Source of the DNA: Dysosmobacter acutus
Lineage (GTDB): Bacteria > Bacillota > Clostridia > Oscillospirales > Oscillospiraceae
Direction of reading: 5' to 3'
Assembly (NCBI RefSeq): GCF_018919205.1
Contig: NZ_JAHLQN010000001.1
Span: forward strand, 558,001 to 622,000
DNA length: 64,000 nucleotides
Shown here: in pieces, positions 45,717 through 54,231 of the stretch
How the letters are laid out: each line of letters begins with the position of its first letter
Numbering within the stretch: the stretch's first letter is position 1
Position numbers and translations under genes: made by a program
Notes under the pieces: model-generated
What the model saw: only the letters and a program-made list of their open reading frames with translations
What the model was told of the DNA's origin: nothing
Database searches by the model: none

Positions 45717-46676
45717 ATGAAAAAGGGATATGTATTCATTGCCATTGCCACGGTTTTGTTTTCCACCATGGAGATCGCGCTGAAGACGGTCGCCGGCGTG
45801 TTCAACCCGTTGCAGATGACCTTCAGCCGCTTTTTCATCGGCGGCCTTATTTTGCTGCCCTTTGCCCTTCGGGCCCTGAAAAACCGGGGGATCACCCTGA
45901 GGTGGAAGGACCTGACGCCCTTTGTGGGCATCGGCTTTGTGGGCATGACGGTGAGCATGACGCTCTACCAGCTGGCGGTCACCCGCACGGAGGCGTCGGT
46001 GGTGGCGGTGCTCTTTTCCAGCAATCCGCTGTTCGTGCTGCTGTTTGCCTACCTGCTGCTGGGCGAGCCCATCTACAGGCGAAACCTCCTGGCCCTGGGA
46101 CTGGAGATCGTGGGCATCCTCTTTGTGATCGACCCCATCCACATGGAGCTCTCCCCCTCGGGGGTGATTCTGACGCTGCTGGCCTGCCTGACCTTTGCGC
46201 TCTATGGCGTCATGGGCAAGCGCCAGAGCCAGCGCTACGGCGGAACGGTCAACGCCTGCTTCAGCTTCCTTTTCGGCAGTCTGGAGCTGATGGCCCTGTC
46301 GCTGTTGACCTATATCGGACCCGTGGCGGACGCCATGGGCCGGCTGGGGCTGGACATGTTTGTACGCATCCCCTTTTTCGCCGGCCACTCCGCCGCCACG
46401 CTGCCCACCTTCCTCTATGTCAGCGTGTGCGTCACCGGCGTGGGCTTTTGCAGCTATTTTCTCGCCATGGAGTACGCGCCGGCCAACACGGTGTCGCTGG
46501 TATTTTTCTTCAAGCCCATTCTGGCGCCCATTCTGGCCCTTCTCATCCTGAACGAGCAGATCGCCCCCAACCGCTGGATCGGCATTGCGCTGATGCTGGC
46601 CGGGTCGTTGAGCAATCTGCTGCCGCCCCTGCTGGCCCAGCGCCGGGCGGCGAAAGAAGAGGTACAAAACCGCTGA
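45717..46676 (+). CDS. EamA-family (DMT) transporter
   Basis: A 319-residue protein with ten predicted helices in two EamA repeats. The first repeat holds FSRFFIGGLILLPFALRAL and SSNPLFVLLFAYLLLGEPIYRRNLLALGLEIVGILFVI; the second ends FFFKPILAPILALLILNEQIAPNRWIGIALMLAGSL. Most relatives export amino acids or metabolites. AGGGAGGAG lies upstream of the ATG. TTGCCT and TAAGAT, 17 bp apart, may be its promoter. It stands alone between divergent thiI and convergent comM. Confidence 0.9.
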   Translation: MKKGYVFIAIATVLFSTMEIALKTVAGVFNPLQMTFSRFFIGGLILLPFALRALKNRGITLRWKDLTPFVGIGFVGMTVSMTLYQLAVTRTEASVVAVLFSSNPLFVLLFAYLLLGEPIYRRNLLALGLEIVGILFVIDPIHMELSPSGVILTLLACLTFALYGVMGKRQSQRYGGTVNACFSFLFGSLELMALSLLTYIGPVADAMGRLGLDMFVRIPFFAGHSAATLPTFLYVSVCVTGVGFCSYFLAMEYAPANTVSLVFFFKPILAPILALLILNEQIAPNRWIGIALMLAGSLSNLLPPLLAQRRAAKEEVQNR

Positions 46677-46681
46677 TGAAT

Positions 46682-46721
46682 AGAAAGCGCCGCCAACCCA
46701 CGGGTTGGCGACGCTTTTTGA
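46682..46721. terminator. Terminator between EamA and comM
   Basis: AAAGCG plus GCCAACCC pair with GGGTTGGC plus CGCTTTTT, with a small internal bulge; T run on the plus strand. Confidence 0.8.
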
Positions 46722-48239
46722 CTACCCTTTCAGGATGTCCGTGTTGCGGTACTGGATGGCCTCCGCCAGGTGGTGGGGGCCAATGGACTCGCTTCCGTCC
46801 AGATCGGCGATGGTGCGGCTCATGCGCAAAATACGGTCGTGGGAGCGGGCGGTGAGACCCATGCGCTCAAAGGCGGACTTCATCAACTGTTCGCAGCGGC
46901 CGTCCAGGGCGCAGTACCGGCCGATCATGGCAGGGGGCATCGCAGCGTTGCAGGAGATGCCCTCCGACGCGAAGCGGCGGCGCTGGATGAGGCGGGCCGC
47001 CTCCACCCGGGCCTTCACGGCGGCGGAGGGCTCCGGCGTCTCCCTGCGGCGCATGGCCTCGTACTCCACCGACGGTACCGACACATGGAGGTCAATACGG
47101 TCCAGCAGAGGTCCGGAGATCTTCTGAACGTACCGCTCCACCTCCCGGTCGGAGCAGGTGCACCTCCCGGAGGGATGGCCCCGCCAGCCGCAGCGGCAGG
47201 GGTTCATGGCGCACACAAGCATGAAGCCGCTGGGCATGCGGAGGGCGCCTCCGGCCCGGACCACCGTGACCTCCCCTTCCTCAAGAGGCTGGCGCAGCGC
47301 CTCCAGCACGTCCCGGTGGAACTCGGGCAGCTCGTCCAAAAAGAGCACGCCCCGGTGGGCCAGGGAAATCTCCCCGGGCCGCAGGGCCGGTCCGCCTCCG
47401 GTGAGGGCCGCGGCGGAGGCGGTGTGATGGGGGCTGCGGAAGGGCCGGCGGGTCAAAAGCGGGTGCTCCGGGTCCGTCAGACCGGCCACGGAGTAGATGC
47501 CTGAGACCTCCAGGGCCTCCTGGGGCGTCAGGTCCGGAAGGATGGAGGGGAGCGAGCGGGCCAGCATGGATTTGCCCGCGCCGGGCGAGCCGATGAGCAA
47601 TAGGTTGTGACCGCCCGCGGCGGCGATCTCCATGGCCCGCTTGGCGTTTTCCTGGCCCATGATGTCCTCAAGGTCCGGAAGGGGCTCCGTCTCCGGCTCG
47701 GGCGTCCACCGCGGGCGGGGGGAGAGGAGCTCTTCACCCCGGAGGTGGCGCACCAGGGCGGAGACATCCTGCACGCCGTAGACCGTGAGTCCTTCGGCCA
47801 GCGTGGCCTCGGCGGCGTTGCCGGCGGGGCAGAAGAGGGTACGCACTCCAGCCTTCACCGCGGCCAGGGCCATGGGAAGCACGCCGGAGACGCCCCGGGT
47901 TGCGCCGCTTAAGGAGAGCTCGCCAAGGAAGGCGGCGTCCGCCGGCAGGGCGGGCACCTCGCCCGAGGCGGCCAGCAGACCGACGAAGATGGGCAGGTCG
48001 TACACCGTCCCGGCCTTTTTCTGATTGGCCGGAGCCAGATTCACGGTGATGCGGGAGACGGGGAATCTGGCGCCGCAGTTTTTCACCGCTGAGCGCACCC
48101 GCTCCCGGGCCTCCCGGACGGCGGCGTCGGGCAGCCCCACAATATCAAAGGCGGGCAGGCCGCCGGAGAGGAAGCACTCCACGCTGACCTCATAGCCCGA
48201 CACGCCGGAAAGACCCAGGGATCGCACGCTGACCACCAT
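46722..48239 (-). CDS. comM: YifB/ComM-family Mg-chelatase-like AAA+ ATPase
   Basis: A 505-residue protein. The N-terminal Lon-like domain is VSVECFLSGGLPAFDIVGLPDAAVREARERVRSA; Walker A is IGSPGAGKSMLAR (about residues 217-229), Walker B VLFLDELPEF, and the C-terminal Mg-chelatase domain includes a Cys group (CAMNPCRCGWRGHPSGRCTC). ComM is a hexameric helicase that helps branch migration during natural transformation in Gram-negatives; the role in Firmicutes is less clear. The ribosome binding site GAGGTG is a little distant from the ATG. Confidence 0.9.
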   Translation of the reverse strand: MVVSVRSLGLSGVSGYEVSVECFLSGGLPAFDIVGLPDAAVREARERVRSAVKNCGARFPVSRITVNLAPANQKKAGTVYDLPIFVGLLAASGEVPALPADAAFLGELSLSGATRGVSGVLPMALAAVKAGVRTLFCPAGNAAEATLAEGLTVYGVQDVSALVRHLRGEELLSPRPRWTPEPETEPLPDLEDIMGQENAKRAMEIAAAGGHNLLLIGSPGAGKSMLARSLPSILPDLTPQEALEVSGIYSVAGLTDPEHPLLTRRPFRSPHHTASAAALTGGGPALRPGEISLAHRGVLFLDELPEFHRDVLEALRQPLEEGEVTVVRAGGALRMPSGFMLVCAMNPCRCGWRGHPSGRCTCSDREVERYVQKISGPLLDRIDLHVSVPSVEYEAMRRRETPEPSAAVKARVEAARLIQRRRFASEGISCNAAMPPAMIGRYCALDGRCEQLMKSAFERMGLTARSHDRILRMSRTIADLDGSESIGPHHLAEAIQYRNTDILKG

Positions 48240-48414
48240 CAGGACACACCTCGAATTTCTGAAAATTGCCGCCTGACGCGGCGAAAGAACGGCGGCGGCC
48301 GCGGTCTTTGGGCGCGGCGCCTGAATGCTTGTGCGTATTTTACCATAAATTAACGGATGGGGAAATGGGATTTGACAAATTCACCGGAATTTCCGTCCGG
48401 CAAAGAAAACGAAG
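48240..48414. other. Intergenic stretch before the aro promoter
   Basis: No gene or named element is seen. A second TTGACA at 48372 has no good -10 at the right distance. Confidence 0.4.
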
Positions 48415-48442
48415 TTGACAAATGAAGCTTGGGTGGTATACT
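48415..48442 (+). promoter_or_regulatory. Promoter of the aromatic operon
   Basis: A perfect TTGACA and TATACT are separated by 16 bp, about 215 bases before aroF, leaving a long leader. Confidence 0.85.
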
Positions 48443-48483
48443 GAGACACAATCAGGGAACTTAGGAAAGGATGCCGAATTTAT

Positions 48484-48573
48484 ATGCGTAGCTTCTCCTT
48501 TACCGTCGAATACAGCTTTTTTTATGCTTATTACTTTATTAATAAGCATATTTGTGCTGCACAGAGCCGGTAA
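48484..48573 (+). CDS. Phe/Tyr-rich leader peptide of the aro operon
   Basis: A 29-residue open frame: MRSFSFTVEYSFFYAYYFIN, then KHICAAQSR. Five Phe and four Tyr residues occur, seven of them in the nine codons from residue 10 to 18. AGGAAAGG lies 13 bases upstream, somewhat far. It sits in the leader between a strong promoter and an intrinsic terminator, exactly as attenuator leader peptides of amino acid operons do. Ribosome stalling at Phe or Tyr codons would change leader folding. The function is inferred from codon content and position. Confidence 0.75.
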   Translation: MRSFSFTVEYSFFYAYYFINKHICAAQSR

Positions 48574-48576
48574 AGG
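48497..48576 (+). promoter_or_regulatory. Leader RNA fold around the aromatic codons
   Basis: CCTTTACCG (48497-48505) is perfectly complementary to CGGTAAAGG (48568-48576), enclosing the Phe/Tyr codons. Inside it ATGCTTATT (48524-48532) pairs with AATAAGCAT (48541-48549). A ribosome in the leader would open these helices. Confidence 0.6.
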
Positions 48577-48609
48577 TTCCGAGTTTTGCTGAAGGAATTT
48601 CGTAATGGC

Positions 48610-48646
48610 AAGACCGCAGTGTAGCACACTGCGGTCTTTATTTTTT
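48610..48646 (+). terminator. Attenuator terminator before aroF
   Basis: A perfect 13-bp stem (AAGACCGCAGTGT / ACACTGCGGTCTT) with loop AGC is followed by TATTTTTT, 20 bases before the aroF start. TGTGCT (48553-48558) can pair with AGCACA in the loop and right arm, a possible piece of an antiterminator. Confidence 0.88.
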
Positions 48647-48665
48647 CGACGTAAGGAGAATACTC

Positions 48666-49682
48666 ATGATTATCGTACTCAAGCCCAATCCCGATCAAAA
48701 ACAGTTAGAGGCCCTGAAGAAGTGGCTTTCCGACCAGAACCTGACCGTCCATGATTCCCTGGGCGTCAACAACACCGTCCTGGGCCTGGTGGGCGACACC
48801 ACCGCCGTGGACACGGAGATGCTCCGGGCCATGAGCATCGTCCAGGACGTGCAGCGCGTCCAGGAGCCCTATAAGTGCGCCAACCGGAAAATGCACCAGA
48901 CCGACACGGTCATCGATGTGGGCGGCGTGAAGATTGGCGGGGGCTCCTTCCAGATCATGGCCGGCCCCTGCTCCATTGAGAGCGAGGAGCAGATCAGCGA
49001 GATCGCAGTGGCTGTGAAGGCCGCCGGAGCCAGCATCCTCCGTGGCGGCGCCTTCAAGCCCCGCACCTCTCCTTACGCCTTCCAGGGCCTGCGGGAAAAG
49101 GGCCTGGAAATGCTTATCAAGGCCAGCCGCCAGGCCGGGATGCCGGTGGTCACCGAGATCATGGACATCTCCCAGCTGCCCTACTTCGAGGATGTGGACG
49201 TGATCCAGGTGGGCGCCCGGAACATGCAGAACTTTGAGCTCCTCAAGGAGTTGGGCAGGACCGACAAGCCCATCCTCCTCAAGCGGGGGTTTTCCGCCAC
49301 GCTGACCGAGCTTTTGATGAGCGCCGAGTACATTATGGCCGGCGGCAACGAGAAGGTGATCCTCTGCGAGCGGGGCATCCGCACCTTTGCCACCGACACC
49401 CGCAACACCCTGGATCTCTCCGCCATCCCCCTGCTGCGCCGGATGACCCATCTGCCCATCATCGTGGATCCCAGCCACGGCACCGGCATCCGCTCCCTGG
49501 TGAAGCCCATGGCCCTGGCCAGCGCCATCATCGGGGCGGACGGACTGATGGTGGAGGTCCACAACCACCCGGAAAAGGCCTGGTGCGACGGCCAGCAGTC
49601 CATCACGCCCGAGACCTTTGCCGACGTGGCCAAGTGCGTTCGGGACGTGCTGCCGTACCGCTGCCGCGAGGAGATCGAATAA
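48666..49682 (+). CDS. aroF: DAHP synthase with N-terminal regulatory domain
   Basis: A 338-residue 3-deoxy-7-phosphoheptulonate synthase of the AroA I-beta type: an N-terminal ferredoxin-like regulatory domain (about residues 1-70, MIIVLKPNPDQKQLEALKKWL) and the catalytic barrel (MAGPCSIES; LRGGAFKPRTSPY; ILLKRGFSATLTELLMSAEYI; VDPSHGTG). It joins PEP and erythrose 4-phosphate, the first step to aromatics. The added domain gives feedback inhibition by Tyr or Phe in relatives such as Thermotoga. AAGGAG precedes the ATG. It is the first gene of an eight-gene operon after an attenuator. Confidence 0.95.
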   Translation: MIIVLKPNPDQKQLEALKKWLSDQNLTVHDSLGVNNTVLGLVGDTTAVDTEMLRAMSIVQDVQRVQEPYKCANRKMHQTDTVIDVGGVKIGGGSFQIMAGPCSIESEEQISEIAVAVKAAGASILRGGAFKPRTSPYAFQGLREKGLEMLIKASRQAGMPVVTEIMDISQLPYFEDVDVIQVGARNMQNFELLKELGRTDKPILLKRGFSATLTELLMSAEYIMAGGNEKVILCERGIRTFATDTRNTLDLSAIPLLRRMTHLPIIVDPSHGTGIRSLVKPMALASAIIGADGLMVEVHNHPEKAWCDGQQSITPETFADVAKCVRDVLPYRCREEIE

Positions 49683-49703
49683 GCGCCGGAAGGAGAGAGG
49701 ACC

Positions 49704-50762
49704 ATGCCCACCATCCATGTGCATACCAAGCCCGAATATGACATCCACATCGGCCGGGGTCTTTTGGATCAATGCGGGGAACTGACCCGCCCGGTGAAGG
49801 AGCCCTGCCGCGTGCTGGTGCTGTGCGACACCAACGTGGAGCCTCTGTACGCCGACCGGGTGGAGCGCTCCTTTGCCGCCGCCGGGTATGAGGTGAAGCA
49901 TCATGTCTTTCCCGCCGGGGAAGAGAGCAAGAACCTGACCGTGCTGGGGGAAATCCTGAACCGCTTGGGCGAGGAGGGCTTCACCCGCACGGACCTGCTG
50001 GCCGCCTTGGGCGGCGGCGTCTGTGGCGACATGGGCGGCTTTGCCGCGGCGGTGTTCCAGCGGGGCATCGACTTTGTTCAGATCCCCACCACGCTGCTTG
50101 CGGCGGTGGACTCCTCCGTGGGCGGCAAAACGGCGGTGGACCTGCCCTGCGGCAAAAATATGGCCGGCTGCTTCTGGCAGCCAAGGGCCGTGATCTGCGA
50201 CCCGGACGTATTCGACACGCTGACGCCGGAGGTGTTTGCCTGCGGCATGGCGGAGACCATCAAGACCGGCGCCATCTTGGATAAAACCCTCTTTGAACAG
50301 CTGGAGCGCTGCGACATCCGTGACAAGATCGAGGCTGTGGTGGCCCGCTGCTGTGCGCTTAAGCGCTCCGTGGTGGAGGAGGACGAGCGGGACCTGGGGC
50401 TGCGCCAGCTCCTCAACTTCGGCCACACCATCGGCCACGGCATCGAGCGTACCTCCCGTTTCACCCTGCCCCACGGCTACGCCGTGGCCATCGGCATGGT
50501 GCTCATGGCCCGCGCCAGCGAGCGGTCAGGCGCCGCCGAGGAGGGAATTACGGAGCGGCTCATCGCCATTTTGCAGCGCTACGGCCTGCCCACTTCCACC
50601 GATCTGCCGGTGGAGACGCTGTGCGAGGCCTCCCACATGGATAAAAAGCGCTCGGGCAAGGGGATCACCATTGTGGTGCCGGAGCGGCTGGGCGCCGCCG
50701 TCCGCCGGAAGATGACCATGGAGGAACTGGACCGGTGGATCAGCAAGGGGGCGGGGGTATGA
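49704..50762 (+). CDS. aroB: 3-Dehydroquinate synthase
   Basis: A 352-residue enzyme, second in the shikimate pathway, forming 3-dehydroquinate with NAD and a metal. Motifs are visible: PAGEESKNL, ALGGGVCGDMGGFAAAVFQRGIDFVQIPTTLLAAVDSSVGGKTAVDLPCGKNMAGCFWQP, and the metal His pair NFGHTIGHGIE. It follows aroF by 21 bases with GGAGAGAGG upstream. Its stop overlaps the aroA start (ATGA). Confidence 0.96.
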   Translation: MPTIHVHTKPEYDIHIGRGLLDQCGELTRPVKEPCRVLVLCDTNVEPLYADRVERSFAAAGYEVKHHVFPAGEESKNLTVLGEILNRLGEEGFTRTDLLAALGGGVCGDMGGFAAAVFQRGIDFVQIPTTLLAAVDSSVGGKTAVDLPCGKNMAGCFWQPRAVICDPDVFDTLTPEVFACGMAETIKTGAILDKTLFEQLERCDIRDKIEAVVARCCALKRSVVEEDERDLGLRQLLNFGHTIGHGIERTSRFTLPHGYAVAIGMVLMARASERSGAAEEGITERLIAILQRYGLPTSTDLPVETLCEASHMDKKRSGKGITIVVPERLGAAVRRKMTMEELDRWISKGAGV

Positions 50763-51976
50763 ACGTCCGCATCCCCCCCAACACCCTCCGGGGCTCGGTG
50801 GAGGCCATCTCCTCCAAATCCTGCCTCCACCGCCAGATGATCTGCGCCCTCCTTTCACGGCGGGAGACCGCCATCGCCTGCCGCGGCCTCTCCCGGGACG
50901 TGGAGGCCACCGCCCGGTGTGCCCGGGCGCTGGGGTGCGCGGTGGAGCTCAGCGAGACCGCCATCCGCCTGCGCCCGGCGGAGGGGATTGCGCATCGGCC
51001 GCTGTTGGATTGCGGCGAGTCCGGCTCCACGGCCCGCTTCCTCCTGCCGGTGGCCGCCGCGGTCACGGAGGGGTTTTCCATGACCGGAGAGGGGAGACTT
51101 CCCTGCCGGCCCATGGCGGACCTGGTCCGGGCCATGGAGGAGAACGGCTGCACCGTCTCCGGCGACCATCTGCCCCTGACGGTGGAGGGCCGCCTGCGCA
51201 GCGGGACCTACCGGCTGCCGGGAGATGTGAGCTCCCAATATGTGACGGGGCTGCTGCTGGCTTTACCCAATTTGGATGGGGACAGCGCCATCTGCCTGAC
51301 CACGCCCCTTCAGTCCCGGGCCTATGTGGACATCACCCTTGAGGTGCTGGAGTCCTTCGGCGTTCGGGTGGAAAAAAGGGACCGGGGCTTTTTTGTACCC
51401 GGGAACCAGACCTTTACGCCGCCTGACGACCTGCGCTCGGAGGGGGACTGGTCCAACGCCGCGTTCTGGTTCTGCGCCGCCGCCATGGGCGAAAACCGCC
51501 TGGAGGTCACCGGCCTCAACGGCTGGAGCGTCCAGGGCGACCGGGCGGTGGTGGAGGTGATCCGCCGCATGGGCCAGGAGGGCGACCTCTCCATCCGGGT
51601 GGAGGAGATTCCGGACCTGGTGCCGGCGCTGTCCATTCTGGCCTGTGCCCGGCGGGGAAAGACCACCTTCACCGGGGCCTCCCGCCTCCGGCTGAAGGAG
51701 AGCGACCGGATCGAGTCCTGCCGCCGGATGATCTGTGCCTTGGGCGGCAGCGCCGAGGCCGGGCCCGACAGCCTCAGCATTTTGGGGAGCGGCGCGCTGC
51801 GGGGCGGGACGGTGGATGGGTGCGGCGACCACCGCATCGTCATGGCCGCCGCCATCGGTTCCCTCTTGTGCAGCGAAGATGTCACCGTCACGGGCGCGGA
51901 GGCGGTGAATAAGTCCTATCCCCAGTTTTTTGCAGACTTCCGCGCCTTGGGAGGGATTGTGGATGACATCCTTTGA
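50759..51976 (+). CDS. aroA: EPSP synthase
   Basis: A 405-residue 3-phosphoshikimate 1-carboxyvinyltransferase. SKSCLHRQMICALL near the start corresponds to the substrate-binding SKS-x-x-x-R motif; LDCGESGSTARFLLPVAAA is the conserved GESGSTxR region; RLKESDRIES and GDHRIVMAAAIGSL are C-terminal catalytic motifs. The start at 50759 overlaps the aroB stop. The sequence CGESGSTARFLLP lacks the Gly-Asn-Ala-Gly-Thr of the E. coli class I motif, so the enzyme is of the other, class II-like type. Confidence 0.94.
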   Translation: MNVRIPPNTLRGSVEAISSKSCLHRQMICALLSRRETAIACRGLSRDVEATARCARALGCAVELSETAIRLRPAEGIAHRPLLDCGESGSTARFLLPVAAAVTEGFSMTGEGRLPCRPMADLVRAMEENGCTVSGDHLPLTVEGRLRSGTYRLPGDVSSQYVTGLLLALPNLDGDSAICLTTPLQSRAYVDITLEVLESFGVRVEKRDRGFFVPGNQTFTPPDDLRSEGDWSNAAFWFCAAAMGENRLEVTGLNGWSVQGDRAVVEVIRRMGQEGDLSIRVEEIPDLVPALSILACARRGKTTFTGASRLRLKESDRIESCRRMICALGGSAEAGPDSLSILGSGALRGGTVDGCGDHRIVMAAAIGSLLCSEDVTVTGAEAVNKSYPQFFADFRALGGIVDDIL

Positions 51977-53048
51977 GCTTGGACGAAACTTCACCGTGCA
52001 GGTCTTCGGCCAGTCCCACGCCGACGCCATCGGCGCCGTGGTGGACGGCCTGCCCGCCGGAAAACGGATCGACCTGGATGAGGTCTTCCGATTTATGGGG
52101 CGGCGCGCCCCGGGGAAGAACGGCTTTTCCACCGCGCGCCGCGAAGCGGACCGGCCGGAGGTGCTCTCCGGGCTGGTAGACGGCTGTACCACCGGCGCGC
52201 CGGTGTGCGCCGTCATCCGCAACGAAAACGTGCGCAGCGGCGACTATGCCAATGTCCTGACCGTGCCCCGTCCGGGCCACGCCGACTTTCCGGCCTATGT
52301 GAAGTACGGCGGCAAAAACGACGTTCGGGGCGGCGGGGCCTTCTCCGGCCGGATGACCGCGCCGCTGTGCTTTGCCGGCGCGCTGTGCCTTCAGCTCCTC
52401 CGGGAGCGGGGCATCGAGGTCTTTGCCCACATCCGCTCCGTCGCCGGAATGGAGGACGCGGCCATAGACCCCTGCTGCCCGGACCTTGACGCGCTGCGCG
52501 CCGTGGCGGAAAAGGAGTTTCCCACCCTCTCCGACGCGGCCGGCAAGGAAATGCGCTCCGCCATCGCCCAGGCCAAGGGGGAGGGCGACAGCGTGGGCGG
52601 CGTCATCGAGTGCGTGGCCGTGGGACTTCCCGTGGGGCTGGGCAGCCACATGTTCGGCGGGGTGGAAAACCGCCTCAGCGCCGCCCTTTTCGGAATCCCC
52701 GCCGTCCGGGGCGTGGAGTTCGGCAGCGGCTTTGCGGGCTGCGGCCGCCGGGGCAGCGAAAATAACGACCCCTTCCGCCTGCGGGAGGGGCGGGTGGTCA
52801 CCACGAAAAACGACCACGGCGGCGTCCTGGGCGGAATGACCAGCGGCATGCCCCTTGTTTTCCGCGTCGGCGTCAAGCCCACGCCTTCCATTGCAAAGCC
52901 CCAGCAATCCGTGGACCTTTCCGCCATGGAGGAGACGGAGCTTACGATCCACGGCCGCCACGACCCCTGTATCGTCCCCAGGGCGGTGCCGGTGGCGGAG
53001 GCGGTGACGGCCATTGTGCTGCTGGACCTTTTGTACGACAACAACTGA
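51963..53048 (+). CDS. aroC: Chorismate synthase
   Basis: A 361-residue enzyme using reduced FMN to make chorismate from EPSP. Visible motifs are FGQSHADAIGAVVDGLPAGKRID, the RPGHADFPAYVKYGGKNDVRGGG signature, and late EFGSGFAGCGRRGSENNDPF and HDPCIVPRAVPVAEAV. It is cytoplasmic. The start at 51963 lies within the end of aroA (14-base overlap), with GGGAGGG upstream. A 41-base gap before pheA has its own AAAGGAG. Confidence 0.95.
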   Translation: MTSFELGRNFTVQVFGQSHADAIGAVVDGLPAGKRIDLDEVFRFMGRRAPGKNGFSTARREADRPEVLSGLVDGCTTGAPVCAVIRNENVRSGDYANVLTVPRPGHADFPAYVKYGGKNDVRGGGAFSGRMTAPLCFAGALCLQLLRERGIEVFAHIRSVAGMEDAAIDPCCPDLDALRAVAEKEFPTLSDAAGKEMRSAIAQAKGEGDSVGGVIECVAVGLPVGLGSHMFGGVENRLSAALFGIPAVRGVEFGSGFAGCGRRGSENNDPFRLREGRVVTTKNDHGGVLGGMTSGMPLVFRVGVKPTPSIAKPQQSVDLSAMEETELTIHGRHDPCIVPRAVPVAEAVTAIVLLDLLYDNN

Positions 53049-53089
53049 ACCAAGCTTATATTGAATGAGAATAAAGGAGACTGCTTACT

Positions 53090-54229
53090 ATGGACATTCA
53101 GGAATTGCGCGCCGGAATCGACGCCGTTGACAATCAGATCCGGGAGCTCTTCACCCGGCGCATGGACCTGTCCAGCCAGATCGCGGACTATAAGCGGGCC
53201 AACAAGCTGCCCATCCTGGACCGCACCCGGGAGCGGGAGATTCTGGCCCGTCTGACGGCGGACCAGGACCCGGACCTGGCAAACTACACCCGGATGCTGT
53301 TCAAGACCCTTTTTGACATGAGCCGGGCCTATCAGTCCGCCCGCATGGGCGAGAGCCAGCAGCTGGAGGAGCAGATCAAATCCGCCCTTGAGTCCTCCCC
53401 CCGAAAGCTCCCCCAGAACGTCACCGTGGCCTGCCAGGGCGTGGAGGGCGCCTACTCCCAGATCGCCTGCGACAAGCTGTTCGCCTCCGCCGGCGTCATG
53501 TTCATGGACAGCTTTGAGGGCGTGGCCCGGGCGGTGGGCAGCGGCCTTTGCGACTACGGCATATTGCCCATTGAAAACAACCTCTACGGCTCCGTCAACG
53601 AGGTCTATGACCTGATGCGCAGGCACAGCTTCTATATCGTCCGCTCCATCAAGCTGCGCATCAACCACTCTTTGGTGGTGAAGCCGGAGACAAAGGGCGG
53701 CGACATCCGGGAGATTTTCTCCCACGAGCAGGCCATCGGCCAGTGCAGCGAGTTTTTGAAGAAGTATCCCAACGCCAAGGTCACCATCTGCGAGAACACG
53801 GCCATGGCGGCCAAGCGGGTGGCCCAGTCCGACCGCTCCGACACGGCCGCCATCTGCTCCGCTGAGTGCAGCGAGCTTTACGGCCTCAAGCAGCTCCACC
53901 GGGACATCCAGAACAGCGACAACAACTACACCCGCTTCATCTGCATCGCAAGGAACCTCCAGATTCTGGAGGGAGTCAATAAGGTCAGCATCCTCTTCCG
54001 CGTGCCCCACCGCCCCGGCTCCCTCTACGAGGTGCTCTCCACCTTTGCCACCGTGGGCGTCAACGTCTCCAAGCTGGAGAGCCGCCCCATCCCCGGTCAC
54101 GACTTTGACTTCCTCTTCTACGCCGACGTGGACGCGGACTGCCGGGAGGAGCAGACGGTGAAGATGCTGTGCGACCTGACCCGCTGCACTGAGGAGATGA
54201 CCTTCTTAGGCGCCTACTCCGAGGCGTAA
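53090..54229 (+). CDS. pheA: Chorismate mutase / prephenate dehydratase
   Basis: A 379-residue bifunctional enzyme: AroQ-type chorismate mutase (about residues 1-88, IDAVDNQIRELFTRRMDLSSQIADYK), prephenate dehydratase (about 108-285, CQGVEGAYSQIACDKLF, IENNLYGSVNEVYDL and the NYTRF catalytic Thr motif), and a C-terminal ACT domain (PGSLYEVLSTFATVGVNVSKLESRPIPG) that binds Phe. It turns chorismate into phenylpyruvate and is probably feedback-inhibited by Phe. No tyrA follows, so the operon leads to phenylalanine. Confidence 0.96.
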   Translation: MDIQELRAGIDAVDNQIRELFTRRMDLSSQIADYKRANKLPILDRTREREILARLTADQDPDLANYTRMLFKTLFDMSRAYQSARMGESQQLEEQIKSALESSPRKLPQNVTVACQGVEGAYSQIACDKLFASAGVMFMDSFEGVARAVGSGLCDYGILPIENNLYGSVNEVYDLMRRHSFYIVRSIKLRINHSLVVKPETKGGDIREIFSHEQAIGQCSEFLKKYPNAKVTICENTAMAAKRVAQSDRSDTAAICSAECSELYGLKQLHRDIQNSDNNYTRFICIARNLQILEGVNKVSILFRVPHRPGSLYEVLSTFATVGVNVSKLESRPIPGHDFDFLFYADVDADCREEQTVKMLCDLTRCTEEMTFLGAYSEA

Positions 54230-54231
54230 CC

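Noticed and set aside
48340-48627. 95-codon minus-strand frame across the aro leader
   Set aside because: It lies over the promoter, leader peptide and terminator and has no recognisable protein features.
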